The notes under the pieces were generated by a model that saw only the letters and a list, made by a program, of their open reading frames with translations, was not told the DNA's origin and did not search any database. Made by a program: the position numbers and the translations under genes. A stretch of DNA of 64,000 bases, taken from positions 186,001 through 250,000 of the forward strand of contig NZ_NNBP01000002.1 of the NCBI RefSeq assembly GCF_002803155.1. Direction: 5' to 3'. The stretch is from Streptomyces sp. CB02959 (GTDB lineage Bacteria > Actinomycetota > Actinomycetes > Streptomycetales > Streptomycetaceae). Below, piece after piece: positions 12,244-20,812 of this stretch; position 1 is the first letter of the stretch, and each line of letters begins with the position of its first letter.

Positions 12244-12835
12244 GCTCGCGGACCGCCGGCCGCGCCGCGTCCAGCACGGTCATGAACCACGCGGAGAACG
12301 GCACCTGCGCGTGCCGCTCGGCCAGCTCTTCGGGCGTCACGAACGCGATCTCGGAGATCTCCTCCGGGGCCGGCGCGGGCTGGGTCCGCACCAGACCCAC
12401 GAACAGGTGGTTGTACTCCTGCTCCACCAGGCCGGAGGTCGGGTCGGGGTGGTTGTAGCGCACCGTGCCGGCCTCGGCCAGCAGCGCCGGGGCCACGCCC
12501 AGCTCCTCCGCGGTCCGCCGGGCCGCCGCCGCGAACGGCGTCTCGCCCGGGTACGGGTGGCCGCAGCAGGTGTTGGACCACACCCCGGGGGAGTGGTACT
12601 TCTCCAGCGCCCGGCGCTGGAGGAGCAGCCGCCCCTTCTCGTCGAACAGGAAGACCGAGAACGCCCGGTGCAGCTGTCCGGGCGGCTGGTGCGCCGCGAG
12701 CTTCTCCGCGATGCCGATCGTCGTGCCGTCCTCGTCGACCAGTTCCAGCATGATCGGCTCGGCGGCGCCGTCCGGCGCGCCCGCCGCCGAGGTTCCGGCG
12801 GTCTGTCCGTTGGCAGATGTGATCGGCATGCCCAT
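12218..12835 (-). CDS. idi: Isopentenyl-diphosphate delta-isomerase, type 1
   Basis: A 205-residue Nudix-fold enzyme that interconverts IPP and DMAPP. The active-site Cys is in SNTCCGHPYPGE and the catalytic Glu in EQEYNHLF; the degenerate Nudix helix GETPFAAAARRTAEELG is present. Type 1 IDI is a soluble metal-dependent enzyme. It starts at ATG 12835. It supplies the allylic starter for prenyl chains and lies 8 kb from the hopanoid operon, whose polyprenyl synthase would use its product. Its 3' end overlaps the neighbouring convergent gene. Confidence 0.93.
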   Translation of the reverse strand: MGMPITSANGQTAGTSAAGAPDGAAEPIMLELVDEDGTTIGIAEKLAAHQPPGQLHRAFSVFLFDEKGRLLLQRRALEKYHSPGVWSNTCCGHPYPGETPFAAAARRTAEELGVAPALLAEAGTVRYNHPDPTSGLVEQEYNHLFVGLVRTQPAPAPEEISEIAFVTPEELAERHAQVPFSAWFMTVLDAARPAVRELTGKSAGW

Positions 12836-13295
12836 CCTTGTCGTCGGTCGTCGATGTCAAGTCTGCCCCACCAGGGCCGCCGTCAGTGGCAGAGCACTGC
12901 CGGGTGCCGCGCGGCGCCGCGTGTCCCGGCGCCGGGTGGACCGCCCCCGAACGGTCCGCCGCCCGGGACGCGGTTGCGCACCGGCGGCGGCATGGCCCTC
13001 GCCACAGCTGCTCCACGGCAACCGTGACCAGCCCCCGCATAACCGGCACCCGGGCCGGCGGCCAGTTGTTCCGGCGAGGCCCGATCCACCATGATGATCG
13101 CGGCAGGCGCAGCCGTCGCTCACCCGATCGAGTGGTGAATACGTGGTGAACGGCCGCATCCCGCGATCGGATAGCCTCTGCCGACGTGCCTCCCAGCCCT
13201 CCGGGGCCAGGGTGTGCCACGCCCGCCGCCCGGGTAGTTCGTGTCGAATGCGGACCGACCGGCGCTGCTCGTCAGCATCCAAGGAGTGAGTTCGT
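12836..13295. other. Intergenic region between idi and the glycopolymer operon
   Basis: No convincing gene is seen. The region must hold the divergent promoters of idi and the operon at 13296. It contains a direct repeat of GTGGTGAA at 13132 and 13143, one helical turn apart, and a GATAGC sequence near 13168 that could be a -10. The operon's ribosome binding site AAGGAG is at 13281-13286. Confidence 0.5.
13132..13150. repeat. Direct repeat GTGGTGAA, possible operator
   Basis: Two exact copies of GTGGTGAA start 11 bases apart (13132 and 13143), so they face the same side of the helix. They sit about 150 bases before the glycopolymer operon and could bind a regulator; this is an inference from spacing only. 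Confidence 0.3.
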
Positions 13296-15116
13296 CTGTC
13301 GACCGCCATCCTCACCGGTCCGCCGGTCGCCGGGTCGTCGCTCGAAGCCGACCTGCGCACACTGGGTTTTGACGTCCGTACGGTCGGTGACGCCACCGGT
13401 GCCGCCGAGCTGCTCGCCGAGGTCCCGGCCCAGGAACGGGTGGCCCTGGTGGACCCCCGCTTCGTCGGCCACCTGCACGCCCTGCGGCTCGCCCTGACCG
13501 ACCCCCGCTTCCCGGCCGCCGCGGTGCCCGGCGCACTCACCGTGCAGCCCGAGGCCCGCGCCGCGCTGGACCGGGCGGCCGGCCGCATTCCGGTCGGGGC
13601 CGGCACCGCCCACCTGACCGACGTGCTCACCGACACCCTCACCGAGGCGCTCGACCGTGCCGACGTCGGACTGCACCGCGTGGAGCCGGGCAGCCTGGTC
13701 GCCACCATCGCGCTGACTCCCGCCCAGCGGGAGGAGGCCCGCGAGGCGGTCGCCGCCGTCGACGACGAGGCGGTCCGGCTGCGCACCGCCGTGAAGTCCC
13801 GCGACGGCTTCTTCACCACCTTCTTCATCAGCCCGTACTCCCGCTACCTCGCCCGCTGGTGCGCCCGCCGCGGCCTCACCCCCAACCAGGTCACCACCGC
13901 CTCCCTGCTCACCGCGCTGATCGCGGCGGGCTGCGCGGCCACCGGCACCCGCGGCGGCTTCGTCGCCGCCGGCGTGCTGCTCCTGCTCTCCTTCGTCCTG
14001 GACTGCACCGACGGGCAGCTCGCCCGCTACTCGCTCCAGTACTCGACGCTCGGCGCCTGGCTGGACGCCACCTTCGACCGCGCCAAGGAGTACGCGTACT
14101 ACGCCGGACTCGCCCTCGGCGCGGCCCGCGGCGGGGACGACGTATGGGCGCTGGCGCTCGGCGCGATGATCCTGCAGACCTGCCGGCACGTCGTCGACTT
14201 CGCGTTCAACGAGGGCAGCGACTTCGAGGGCGGCGCCGGGAACGCCGGCCCGGCCGTGGGACTCTCCGACCGGCTCGACCGGGTCGGCTGGACGGTCTGG
14301 GCGCGCCGGATGATCGTGCTGCCGATCGGCGAACGCTGGGCCCTGATCGCCGTACTGACCGCGGTCACCACCCCGCGCATCGTCTTCTACGTCCTGCTCG
14401 TCGGCTGTGCGCTGGCCGCCTGCTACACCACGGCCGGCCGGGTGCTGCGCTCCCGGGCCCAGCGGGCCCGGCGCACCGACCGCGCCGCCCGCGCGCTCGC
14501 GGACCTGTCTGACTACGGCCCGCTGGTCGAACTGCTCACCGGCGGCGGCCGCGGCCGGGGCCGGGCCGGCTCCTTCCTCGCACCCGTTATGGCGTTTCTC
14601 TCGTCCGCGGTGCTGCTGGTGTGGGTGATCTCCCAGCCGGACCCCGCCTCGTGGCTCACCGTCGGCGTCGCGGCCTGCTCGGCGCTGCTGGCCGCCGCGG
14701 CCGTGTCCCGCCCGCTCAAGGGCGCCCTCGACTGGCTCGTCCCGCCCTTCTTCCGGGCCGGCGAGTACCTCACCGTCCTGGTGCTGGCCGCCCGGTCGGA
14801 CGCCCACGGAGCGCTGCCCGCGGCGTTCGGGCTGGTCGCGGCGGTCGCCTACCATCACTACGACACGGTCTACCGCATCCGCGGTGGCACCGGGGCCCCA
14901 CCGCGGTGGCTGGTCCGGGCGACCGGTGGGCACGAAGGGCGGATCCTCGTGGTCACCGTCCTGGCCGCCCTCCTGCCCGCCACAGGTTTCACAATCGCGC
15001 TCACGACACTCGCTGTGGTCCTGGCGCTGCTGGTGCTCGCCGAGAGCATCCGCTTCTGGGTGGCCGCCCACAAACACGGTGCACCCGCCGTACACGATGA
15101 AGGAGAACCCGCATGA
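13296..15116 (+). CDS. CDP-alcohol phosphatidyltransferase family membrane protein (large, DUF5941-like)
   Basis: This 606-residue protein has a soluble Rossmann-like N-terminal part (about residues 1-135) and a membrane-embedded CDP-alcohol phosphotransferase domain. The complete family signature can be read: Asp236, Asp239, Gly240, Ala243, Arg244, Gly253, Asp257, Asp261. Several more hydrophobic segments follow. It should transfer a phospho-alcohol from a CDP-linked donor to an acceptor alcohol at the membrane. An in-frame TGA at 13287 limits the start. CTG 13296, nine bases after AAGGAG, gives the best-placed initiator, and GTG 13440 would remove most of the N-terminal domain. The stop overlaps the next ATG by four bases. 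Confidence 0.82.
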   Translation: MSTAILTGPPVAGSSLEADLRTLGFDVRTVGDATGAAELLAEVPAQERVALVDPRFVGHLHALRLALTDPRFPAAAVPGALTVQPEARAALDRAAGRIPVGAGTAHLTDVLTDTLTEALDRADVGLHRVEPGSLVATIALTPAQREEAREAVAAVDDEAVRLRTAVKSRDGFFTTFFISPYSRYLARWCARRGLTPNQVTTASLLTALIAAGCAATGTRGGFVAAGVLLLLSFVLDCTDGQLARYSLQYSTLGAWLDATFDRAKEYAYYAGLALGAARGGDDVWALALGAMILQTCRHVVDFAFNEGSDFEGGAGNAGPAVGLSDRLDRVGWTVWARRMIVLPIGERWALIAVLTAVTTPRIVFYVLLVGCALAACYTTAGRVLRSRAQRARRTDRAARALADLSDYGPLVELLTGGGRGRGRAGSFLAPVMAFLSSAVLLVWVISQPDPASWLTVGVAACSALLAAAAVSRPLKGALDWLVPPFFRAGEYLTVLVLAARSDAHGALPAAFGLVAAVAYHHYDTVYRIRGGTGAPPRWLVRATGGHEGRILVVTVLAALLPATGFTIALTTLAVVLALLVLAESIRFWVAAHKHGAPAVHDEGEPA

Positions 15117-15856
15117 TCGGCCTCGTGCTGGCTGCCGGCGCCGGACGGCGTCTGCGCCCCTACACCGACACCCTGCCCAAGGCTCTGGTGCCGGTCGACG
15201 GGGACACCACGATCCTGGACCTGACCCTCGGCAACTTCGCCGAGATCGGCCTGACCGAGGTCGCGATCATCGTCGGCTACCGCAAGGAGGCCGTGTACGA
15301 GCGTCAGGAGGCCCTGGAGCAGAAGTACGGCCTCAAGATCACGCTGATCGACAACGACAAGGCCGAGGAGTGGAACAACGCCTACTCCCTGTGGTGCGCC
15401 CGTGACGTGCTCGCGGCCCACGACTCGGTGATCCTCGCCAACGGCGACACCGTGCACCCGGTCTCCGTCGAGCAGACGCTGCTCGCCGCCCGCGGCAACG
15501 GCCAGAAGATCATCCTCGCGCTGGACACCGTCAAGCAGCTCGCCGACGAGGAGATGAAGGTCGTCGCGGACCCCGCCAAGGGCGTCCAGAAGATCACCAA
15601 GCTGATGGACCCGGCCGAGGCCACCGGCGAGTACATCGGCGTCACCCTCATCGAGGGCGAGGCCGCCGCCGAGCTGGCCGACGCCCTGAAGACCACCTTC
15701 GAGCGGGACCCCGACCTCTACTACGAGGACGGCTACCAGGAGCTGGTCAACCGCGGCTTCAAGGTCGACGTGGCACCGATCGGCGAGGTCAAGTGGGTCG
15801 AGATCGACAACCACGAGGACCTCGCGAAGGGCCGTGACATCGCATGCCAGTACTGA
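15113..15856 (+). CDS. Nucleotidyltransferase, LicC/phosphocholine-cytidylyltransferase-like
   Basis: A 247-residue soluble nucleotidyltransferase beginning with the signature LAAGAGRRLRPYTDTLPKAL, close to LicC-type CTP:phosphocholine and sugar-1-phosphate NTP transferases. LANGDTVHP supplies the metal-binding Asp. It would activate a phospho-alcohol or sugar phosphate as a CDP derivative for the CDP-alcohol transferases in this operon. With a glycerol-phosphate-type dehydrogenase next door, an alditol phosphate is a reasonable substrate, but this is inferred. Its ATG overlaps the previous stop (ATGA) and its end overlaps the next gene by 13 bases. Confidence 0.82.
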   Translation: MIGLVLAAGAGRRLRPYTDTLPKALVPVDGDTTILDLTLGNFAEIGLTEVAIIVGYRKEAVYERQEALEQKYGLKITLIDNDKAEEWNNAYSLWCARDVLAAHDSVILANGDTVHPVSVEQTLLAARGNGQKIILALDTVKQLADEEMKVVADPAKGVQKITKLMDPAEATGEYIGVTLIEGEAAAELADALKTTFERDPDLYYEDGYQELVNRGFKVDVAPIGEVKWVEIDNHEDLAKGRDIACQY

Positions 15857-16905
15857 CCCGCCTCATTCCGTCCCCGGTCGTCGTCGACATCAGCGCCGGC
15901 GCCCTGGACGACCTGGCGGGTCTGCTGGCCGACCAGCGCATCTCGGCTTCCGGCAAGCTCGCCATCGCGATCAGCGGCGGCTCGGGGGCCCGGCTGCGCC
16001 GGCGGCTGGCCCCCGCCCTGCCGGGCGCCGAGTGGTACGAGGTCGGCGGCGGAACCCTGGACGAAGCGATCAAGCTCGCCGACGCCATGAAGAAGGGCCA
16101 CTACGACGCGGTCGTGGGCCTGGGCGGCGGCAAGATCATCGACTGTGCGAAGTTCGCCGCGGCGCGCATCGGCCTGCCGCTGGTGGCGGTCGCGACCAAC
16201 CTGTCGCACGACGGGCTGTGCTCGCCGGTCGCCACCCTCGACAACGACGCGGGCCGCGGCTCGTACGGCGTGCCGAACCCGATCGCCGTGGTGATCGACC
16301 TCGACATCATCCGCGAGGCGCCGGTCCGCTTCGTCCGCTCCGGCATCGGCGACGCGATCTCCAACATCTCCGCGGTCGCGGACTGGGAGCTCTCGCACCG
16401 CGAGACCGGCGAGGACCTCGACGGGCTGGCCGCCGCCATGGCGCGTCAGGCCGGCGAGGCCGTGCTGCGCCACCCCGGGGGCGTCGGCGACGACAACTTC
16501 CTCCAGGTGCTGGCCGAGGGCCTGGTCCTCACCGGCATCTCGATGTCGGTGGCCGGCGACAGCCGTCCCGCCTCCGGCGCCTGCCACGAGATCAACCACG
16601 CCTTCGACATCCTCTTCCCCAAGAGGGCGGCGAGCCACGGCGAGCAGTGCGGCCTCGGTGCCGCCTTCGCCACCCACCTGCGCGGCGACCGGGAGACCTC
16701 GGCCCTGATGGTCGAGGTGCTCCAGCGCCACGGCCTGCCGGTCACCCCCGGCGAAATGGGCTTCACCGACGAGGAGTTCGTGCAGGCCGTCGAGTTCGCC
16801 CCGAAGACCCGTCCGGGCCGCTACACGATCCTGGAGCACCTGGACCTGTCCACCGATCAGATCAGGGACGCATACGCCGACTATGCCGAAACCATCAGTA
16901 GCTGA
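15844..16905 (+). CDS. Iron-containing alcohol dehydrogenase family, glycerol-1-phosphate-dehydrogenase-like
   Basis: A 353-residue soluble enzyme resembling EgsA/AraM sn-glycerol-1-phosphate dehydrogenases. The NAD-binding motif is GLGGGKIIDCAKF. Metal ligands appear in GIGDAISN (Asp), SRPASGACHEINH (His) and ASHGEQCG (His). The family reduces dihydroxyacetone phosphate to glycerol-1-phosphate; relatives act on other phosphorylated polyol precursors. Placed between a cytidylyltransferase and CDP-alcohol transferases, it probably makes the alditol phosphate that is activated and transferred. ATG 15844 overlaps the previous gene by 13 bases and the next gene starts within its last 23 bases. 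Confidence 0.85.
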   Translation: MPVLTRLIPSPVVVDISAGALDDLAGLLADQRISASGKLAIAISGGSGARLRRRLAPALPGAEWYEVGGGTLDEAIKLADAMKKGHYDAVVGLGGGKIIDCAKFAAARIGLPLVAVATNLSHDGLCSPVATLDNDAGRGSYGVPNPIAVVIDLDIIREAPVRFVRSGIGDAISNISAVADWELSHRETGEDLDGLAAAMARQAGEAVLRHPGGVGDDNFLQVLAEGLVLTGISMSVAGDSRPASGACHEINHAFDILFPKRAASHGEQCGLGAAFATHLRGDRETSALMVEVLQRHGLPVTPGEMGFTDEEFVQAVEFAPKTRPGRYTILEHLDLSTDQIRDAYADYAETISS

Positions 16906-17662
16906 ACTCCGCCCGGTCGTTCACCCCGCGGGCGTGAAGGACCGGCGCAGCGGTGAGCACTGGGCCGGCCGCCTCTACATGCGGGAAATCTCGCTGCGTT
17001 GCGACCGGTACCTGGTCAACACCCGGGTCACGCCCAACCAGCTGACCTACCTGATGACCGTCTTCGGGGTCCTCGCGGCTCCGGCGCTGCTGGTGCCGGG
17101 GATCTGGGGCGCCGTGCTCGGCGTGCTGATGGTCCAGCTCTACCTGCTGCTCGACTGCATCGACGGCGAGGTCGCGCGCTGGAAGAAGCAGTTCTCGCTC
17201 GGCGGGGTCTACCTGGACCGGGTCGGCGCCTACCTGTGTGACGCCGCGGTGCTCGTCGGCTTCGGCCTGCGCGCCGCGGACCTGTGGGGCCCCGGGCGGA
17301 TCGACTGGCTCTGGGCGTTCCTCGGCACCCTGGCCGCCCTCGGCGCGATCCTGATCAAGGCCGAGACCGACCTCGTCGGCGTCGCCCGCCACCAGGGCGG
17401 ACTGCCGCCGGTCAAGGAGGCGGCGGCCGAGCCGCGCTCGTCCGGTCTGGCGCTGGCCCGCAAGGCCGCCGCCGCGCTGAAGTTCCACCGGCTGGTCCTC
17501 GGGATCGAGGCGTCCCTGCTGATCCTGGTCCTGGCGATCGTGGACTCGGTGCGGGGCGACCTGTTCTTCTCCCGGCTCGGTGTCGCGGTGCTGGCCGGCA
17601 TCGCGCTCCTCCAGACCCTCCTGCACCTCGTGTCCATCCTCGCCTCCAGCAGGCTCAAGTGA
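16883..17662 (+). CDS. CDP-alcohol phosphatidyltransferase family protein with altered catalytic motif
   Basis: A 259-residue membrane protein with about six hydrophobic segments and the CDP-alcohol transferase signature: Asp91, Asp94, Gly95, Ala98, Arg99, Gly108, Asp112. The fourth aspartate expected at residue 116 is Ala, while an Asp occurs four residues later at 120. The fourth Asp is the proposed general base in this family, so the enzyme may be inactive, use Asp120, or catalyse something different. The first transferase in the operon has the intact motif. ATG 16883 overlaps the preceding gene by 23 bases and the glycosyltransferase starts within its stop codon. Confidence 0.82.
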   Translation: MPKPSVAELRPVVHPAGVKDRRSGEHWAGRLYMREISLRCDRYLVNTRVTPNQLTYLMTVFGVLAAPALLVPGIWGAVLGVLMVQLYLLLDCIDGEVARWKKQFSLGGVYLDRVGAYLCDAAVLVGFGLRAADLWGPGRIDWLWAFLGTLAALGAILIKAETDLVGVARHQGGLPPVKEAAAEPRSSGLALARKAAAALKFHRLVLGIEASLLILVLAIVDSVRGDLFFSRLGVAVLAGIALLQTLLHLVSILASSRLK

Positions 17663-18594
17663 CCGCGGCCTCCGGCATGCGACTCGGTGCGGTTGTCCTG
17701 ACCATGGGCAACCGCCCCGACGAGCTGCGCGCGCTGCTGCACTCCGTGGCCCGGCAGGACGGCGGCCCGATCGAGGTGGTGGTGGTCGGCAACGGCGCAC
17801 CGCTGCCCGAGCTGGTCGTTCCCGGACTGGTCGTGCGGACGGTCGAGCTGCCGGAGAACGTCGGCATCCCGGCCGGCCGCAACGTCGGCATCGAGGCGTT
17901 CAGGACCGAAAGCCCCGAAGGCCCCGACAGTGCCGCCGGATCCGACGGCTACCGCGTGGACGCCCTGCTCTTCCTCGACGACGACGGACTGCTGGCCGGG
18001 ACGGACACCGCCGAGCTGTGCCGCGAAGCCTTCACCGCCGATCCCGAGCTGGGCATCATCAGCTTCCGGATCGCCGACCCGGACACCGGGCTGACCCAGC
18101 GCCGGCACGTCCCGCGGCTGCGCGCCTCCGACCCGATGCGCTCCTCGCGGGTGACCACCTTCCTCGGTGGCGCCAACGCGGTCCGCACGGCGGTGTTCGC
18201 CCAGGTCGGCGGCCTGCCCGACGAGTTCTTCTACGCCCATGAGGAGACCGACCTGGCCTGGCGGGCGCTGGACGCCGGCTGGTTGGTCGACTACCGGGCG
18301 GACATGGTTCTGCACCACCCCACCACGGCCCCGGCCCGGCACGCGGTCTACCACCGGATGGTGGCCCGCAACCGGGTCTGGCTGGCCCGCCGCAACCTCC
18401 CCGCCCCGCTGGTACCGGTCTATCTCGGTGTCTGGTTCCTGCTCACCCTCGCCCGCCGGCCGTCGCTGCCGGGGCTCCGGGCCTGGTTGGGCGGCTTCAA
18501 GGAAGGCTGGGCCACCGCGTGCGGTCCCAGGCGTCCCATGAAGTGGGCTACCGTTTGGCGACTGAGCCGGCTGGGCCGCCCTCCCATCATCTGA
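17659..18594 (+). CDS. Glycosyltransferase family 2
   Basis: A 311-residue enzyme with a GT-A fold. It starts VVLTMGNRPDELRALLHSV, has the metal-binding DDD in LLFLDDDG and an acceptor-site acidic motif in FYAHEETDLAWRALDAG, as in rhamnosyl- and galactofuranosyl-type family 2 enzymes. The C-terminus has a short hydrophobic stretch (VYLGVWFLLTLA) that may anchor it to the membrane. It would add a sugar to the polymer or lipid acceptor made by the operon. I chose GTG 17659, which overlaps the previous stop (GTGA); ATG 17677 is the alternative. Confidence 0.85.
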   Translation: MTAASGMRLGAVVLTMGNRPDELRALLHSVARQDGGPIEVVVVGNGAPLPELVVPGLVVRTVELPENVGIPAGRNVGIEAFRTESPEGPDSAAGSDGYRVDALLFLDDDGLLAGTDTAELCREAFTADPELGIISFRIADPDTGLTQRRHVPRLRASDPMRSSRVTTFLGGANAVRTAVFAQVGGLPDEFFYAHEETDLAWRALDAGWLVDYRADMVLHHPTTAPARHAVYHRMVARNRVWLARRNLPAPLVPVYLGVWFLLTLARRPSLPGLRAWLGGFKEGWATACGPRRPMKWATVWRLSRLGRPPII

Positions 18595-18661
18595 CAAGCT
18601 CGTATCTGAGAGCATCAGGCGCGAACCGGGGCGTCCCCGGCAGCGCACCTTGAGGACGAAA

Positions 18662-19600
18662 GTGTCAACTGTGAGCGAGACCACGCACGACAGTGCGGTC
18701 GCCATGAGTGCCCCGCCATCCGCCGACGAAGGACTCACGCCGGCTCAGCGGGCCGAGAAGTACGGGCTGTCGCAGAGCGGAGCCCGCCCCAGCCTTGCGG
18801 AGTACGTCCGCCAGCTGTGGGACCGGCGGCACTTCATCTCCGCCTTCTCCAGCGCCAGGCTGACCGCGCAGTTCAGCCAGGCGAAGCTGGGCCAGGTCTG
18901 GCAGGTGGCGACGCCGCTGCTGAACGCGCTCGTCTACTACTTCATCTTCGGCGTGCTGATCGGCACGAAGCGCGGCGTCCCGGACTACGTCCCGTTCCTG
19001 GTGACCGGTGTCTTCATCTTCACCTTCACCCAGAGTTCGGTGATGGCCGGTACGCGGGCGATCTCCGGCAACCTGGGTCTGGTGCGTGCGCTGCACTTCC
19101 CGCGGGCCTGCCTGCCGATCTCGTTCTGCCTCATGCAGCTCCAGCAACTGCTGTTCTCCATGGGCGTCCTGGTGGTGATCCTGCTGGCCTTCGGGCAGCT
19201 GCCCACCTTGTCCTGGCTGCTGGTGATCCCCGCGCTGCTGCTGCAGTTCGTGTTCAACACGGGACTGGCGATGATCATGGCCCGGCTCGGCAGCAAGACG
19301 CCGGACCTGGCGCAGCTGATGCCCTTCATCATGCGGACGTGGATGTACGCGTCCGGCGTGATGTTCAGCATCAGCGTGATCATGAAGGGCAAGCACGTCC
19401 CGCACTGGGTCGAGGTGCTGCTCTACGCCAACCCCGCCGCCGTCTACATCGACCTGATCCGCTTCGCGCTGATCGACAGCTTCAAGGCGAGCCAGCTCCC
19501 GCCGCACGTGTGGGCGTTCGCGCTCGGCTGGGCGGTGCTGGCGGGCGTCGCGGGCTTTGTGTACTTCTGGAAGGCTGAGGAGCGGTACGGACGTGGCTGA
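18662..19600 (+). CDS. ABC-2 type polysaccharide/teichoic-acid exporter, permease subunit (TagG/Wzm-like)
   Basis: A 312-residue inner-membrane protein with a hydrophilic N-terminus of about 60 residues, the amphipathic motif before the first helix (SSARLTAQFSQAKLGQVWQVATPLLNALVYYFIFG), and six transmembrane segments, as in TagG/Wzm/RfbA permeases. It pairs with the ATPase whose start overlaps its stop. Together they would export a lipid-linked glycopolymer. GTG 18662 follows GAGG by seven bases. The gap of 67 bases before it is the longest in the operon, yet no terminator is visible. Confidence 0.9.
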   Translation: MSTVSETTHDSAVAMSAPPSADEGLTPAQRAEKYGLSQSGARPSLAEYVRQLWDRRHFISAFSSARLTAQFSQAKLGQVWQVATPLLNALVYYFIFGVLIGTKRGVPDYVPFLVTGVFIFTFTQSSVMAGTRAISGNLGLVRALHFPRACLPISFCLMQLQQLLFSMGVLVVILLAFGQLPTLSWLLVIPALLLQFVFNTGLAMIMARLGSKTPDLAQLMPFIMRTWMYASGVMFSISVIMKGKHVPHWVEVLLYANPAAVYIDLIRFALIDSFKASQLPPHVWAFALGWAVLAGVAGFVYFWKAEERYGRG

Positions 19601-20396
19601 GCAGATGGAAGGCGTCCAGCCGACGGAGGCGGCGCAGGACCAGATCCCGACGGTGATCGCGGACGACCTGCACATCGTCTACCGGGTCTACGGAACCGGC
19701 GCGGGCAAGGGCAGTGCGACCGCGGCGCTCAACCGCATCATCCGGCGCCGGCCGACGGTGGGCGTGCGCGAGGTGCACGCGGTCAAGGGTGTCTCCTTCA
19801 CCGCCTACCGGGGCGAGTCGATCGGCCTGATCGGTTCGAACGGCTCCGGCAAGTCCACGCTCCTCAAGGCCGTGGCGGGTCTGCTGCCCGCCGAGCGCGG
19901 CAAGGTCTACACCCACGGTCAGCCCTCGCTGCTGGGCGTGAACGCGGCCCTGATGAACGACCTGACCGGCGAGAAGAACGTCGTCCTGGGCGGCCTGGCG
20001 ATGGGCATGTCCCGCGAGCAGGTCCGTTCCCGCTACGACGAGATCGTCGACTTCTCGGGCATCAACGAGAAGGGCGACTTCATCTCGCTGCCGATGCGCA
20101 CCTATTCGTCCGGTATGGCGGCCCGGCTGCGGTTCTCCATCGCGGCGGCCAAGGACCACGACGTGCTGCTGATCGACGAGGCCCTGGCCACCGGTGACCG
20201 GGCCTTCCAGAAGCGGTCCGAGGCCCGCATCCGCGAGCTGCGGAAGGAAGCGGGTACGGTCTTCCTGGTCAGCCACAACAACAAGTCGATCAGGGACACC
20301 TGTGACCGGGTGCTGTGGCTGGAGCGGGGCGAGCTGCTGATGGACGGCCCGACCGACGAGGTCATCAAGGCGTACGAGAAGGAGACGGGCAAATAG
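19593..20396 (+). CDS. ABC-2 type polysaccharide/teichoic-acid exporter, ATP-binding subunit (TagH/Wzt-like)
   Basis: A 267-residue ATPase with Walker A GSNGSGKST (from residue 81), signature YSSGMAARLRFS, Walker B DVLLIDEAL and a switch His in VSHNNKSI. The signature YSSGM is typical of TagH/Wzt ATPases that drive export of teichoic acids and O-antigens. It lacks the extra C-terminal carbohydrate-binding domain of some Wzt proteins. GTG 19593 overlaps the permease stop by eight bases; ATG 19605 is an alternative. A strong terminator follows, closing the operon. Confidence 0.9.
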   Translation: MAEQMEGVQPTEAAQDQIPTVIADDLHIVYRVYGTGAGKGSATAALNRIIRRRPTVGVREVHAVKGVSFTAYRGESIGLIGSNGSGKSTLLKAVAGLLPAERGKVYTHGQPSLLGVNAALMNDLTGEKNVVLGGLAMGMSREQVRSRYDEIVDFSGINEKGDFISLPMRTYSSGMAARLRFSIAAAKDHDVLLIDEALATGDRAFQKRSEARIRELRKEAGTVFLVSHNNKSIRDTCDRVLWLERGELLMDGPTDEVIKAYEKETGK

Positions 20397-20411
20397 CCCA
20401 CCCTTCGCAGG

Positions 20412-20442
20412 AGGCCCCCGCGAATCCGGTTCGCGGGGGCCT
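20412..20442 (+). terminator. Terminator of the glycopolymer operon
   Basis: A 13-bp perfect stem (AGGCCCCCGCGAA and its complement) with a TCCGG loop, 16 bases after the last stop codon. Confidence 0.85.
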
Positions 20443-20812
20443 TCGATCGTGACGGAAAGGTCAACTCCGAGTAATGCGGGAACGGTTGGGTTCCGCACGA
20501 CGTTGATCTGATCGTTGTCCGAGGCTTCGGTACCCACTCGGACGCGGTCTGGCTGTACGACGTAAGCTGTACGGGTACTGAACAGCACAAGTGGTGCAAG
20601 TCGGGCATTCACCCGGGCGAGCGACGGGAGCTCGATCGGAGCACGTCGCGAGGTGCGGCGTGTCCGAAATGGGATGTTTTAGCTTGGCGGTGTAGAACGG
20701 GAGACGTGACGGCAATGGCTACTGGTTCGCTCCGGCTCCATAACACGCCGGGTAGCCCCCGGTGAGCCGAGGAGACGAGCAGGCGCGTCGCGCCTTCCTC
20801 CGGAGGGTGGCG
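20443..20812. other. Intergenic region upstream of the hopanoid operon
   Basis: No convincing gene. It is less GC-rich than the flanks and should hold the hopanoid promoter. I see no box that matches a housekeeping, SigE, SigR or WhiG consensus well. The ribosome binding site GGAGG at 20802-20806 defines the hpnC start. Confidence 0.5.
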
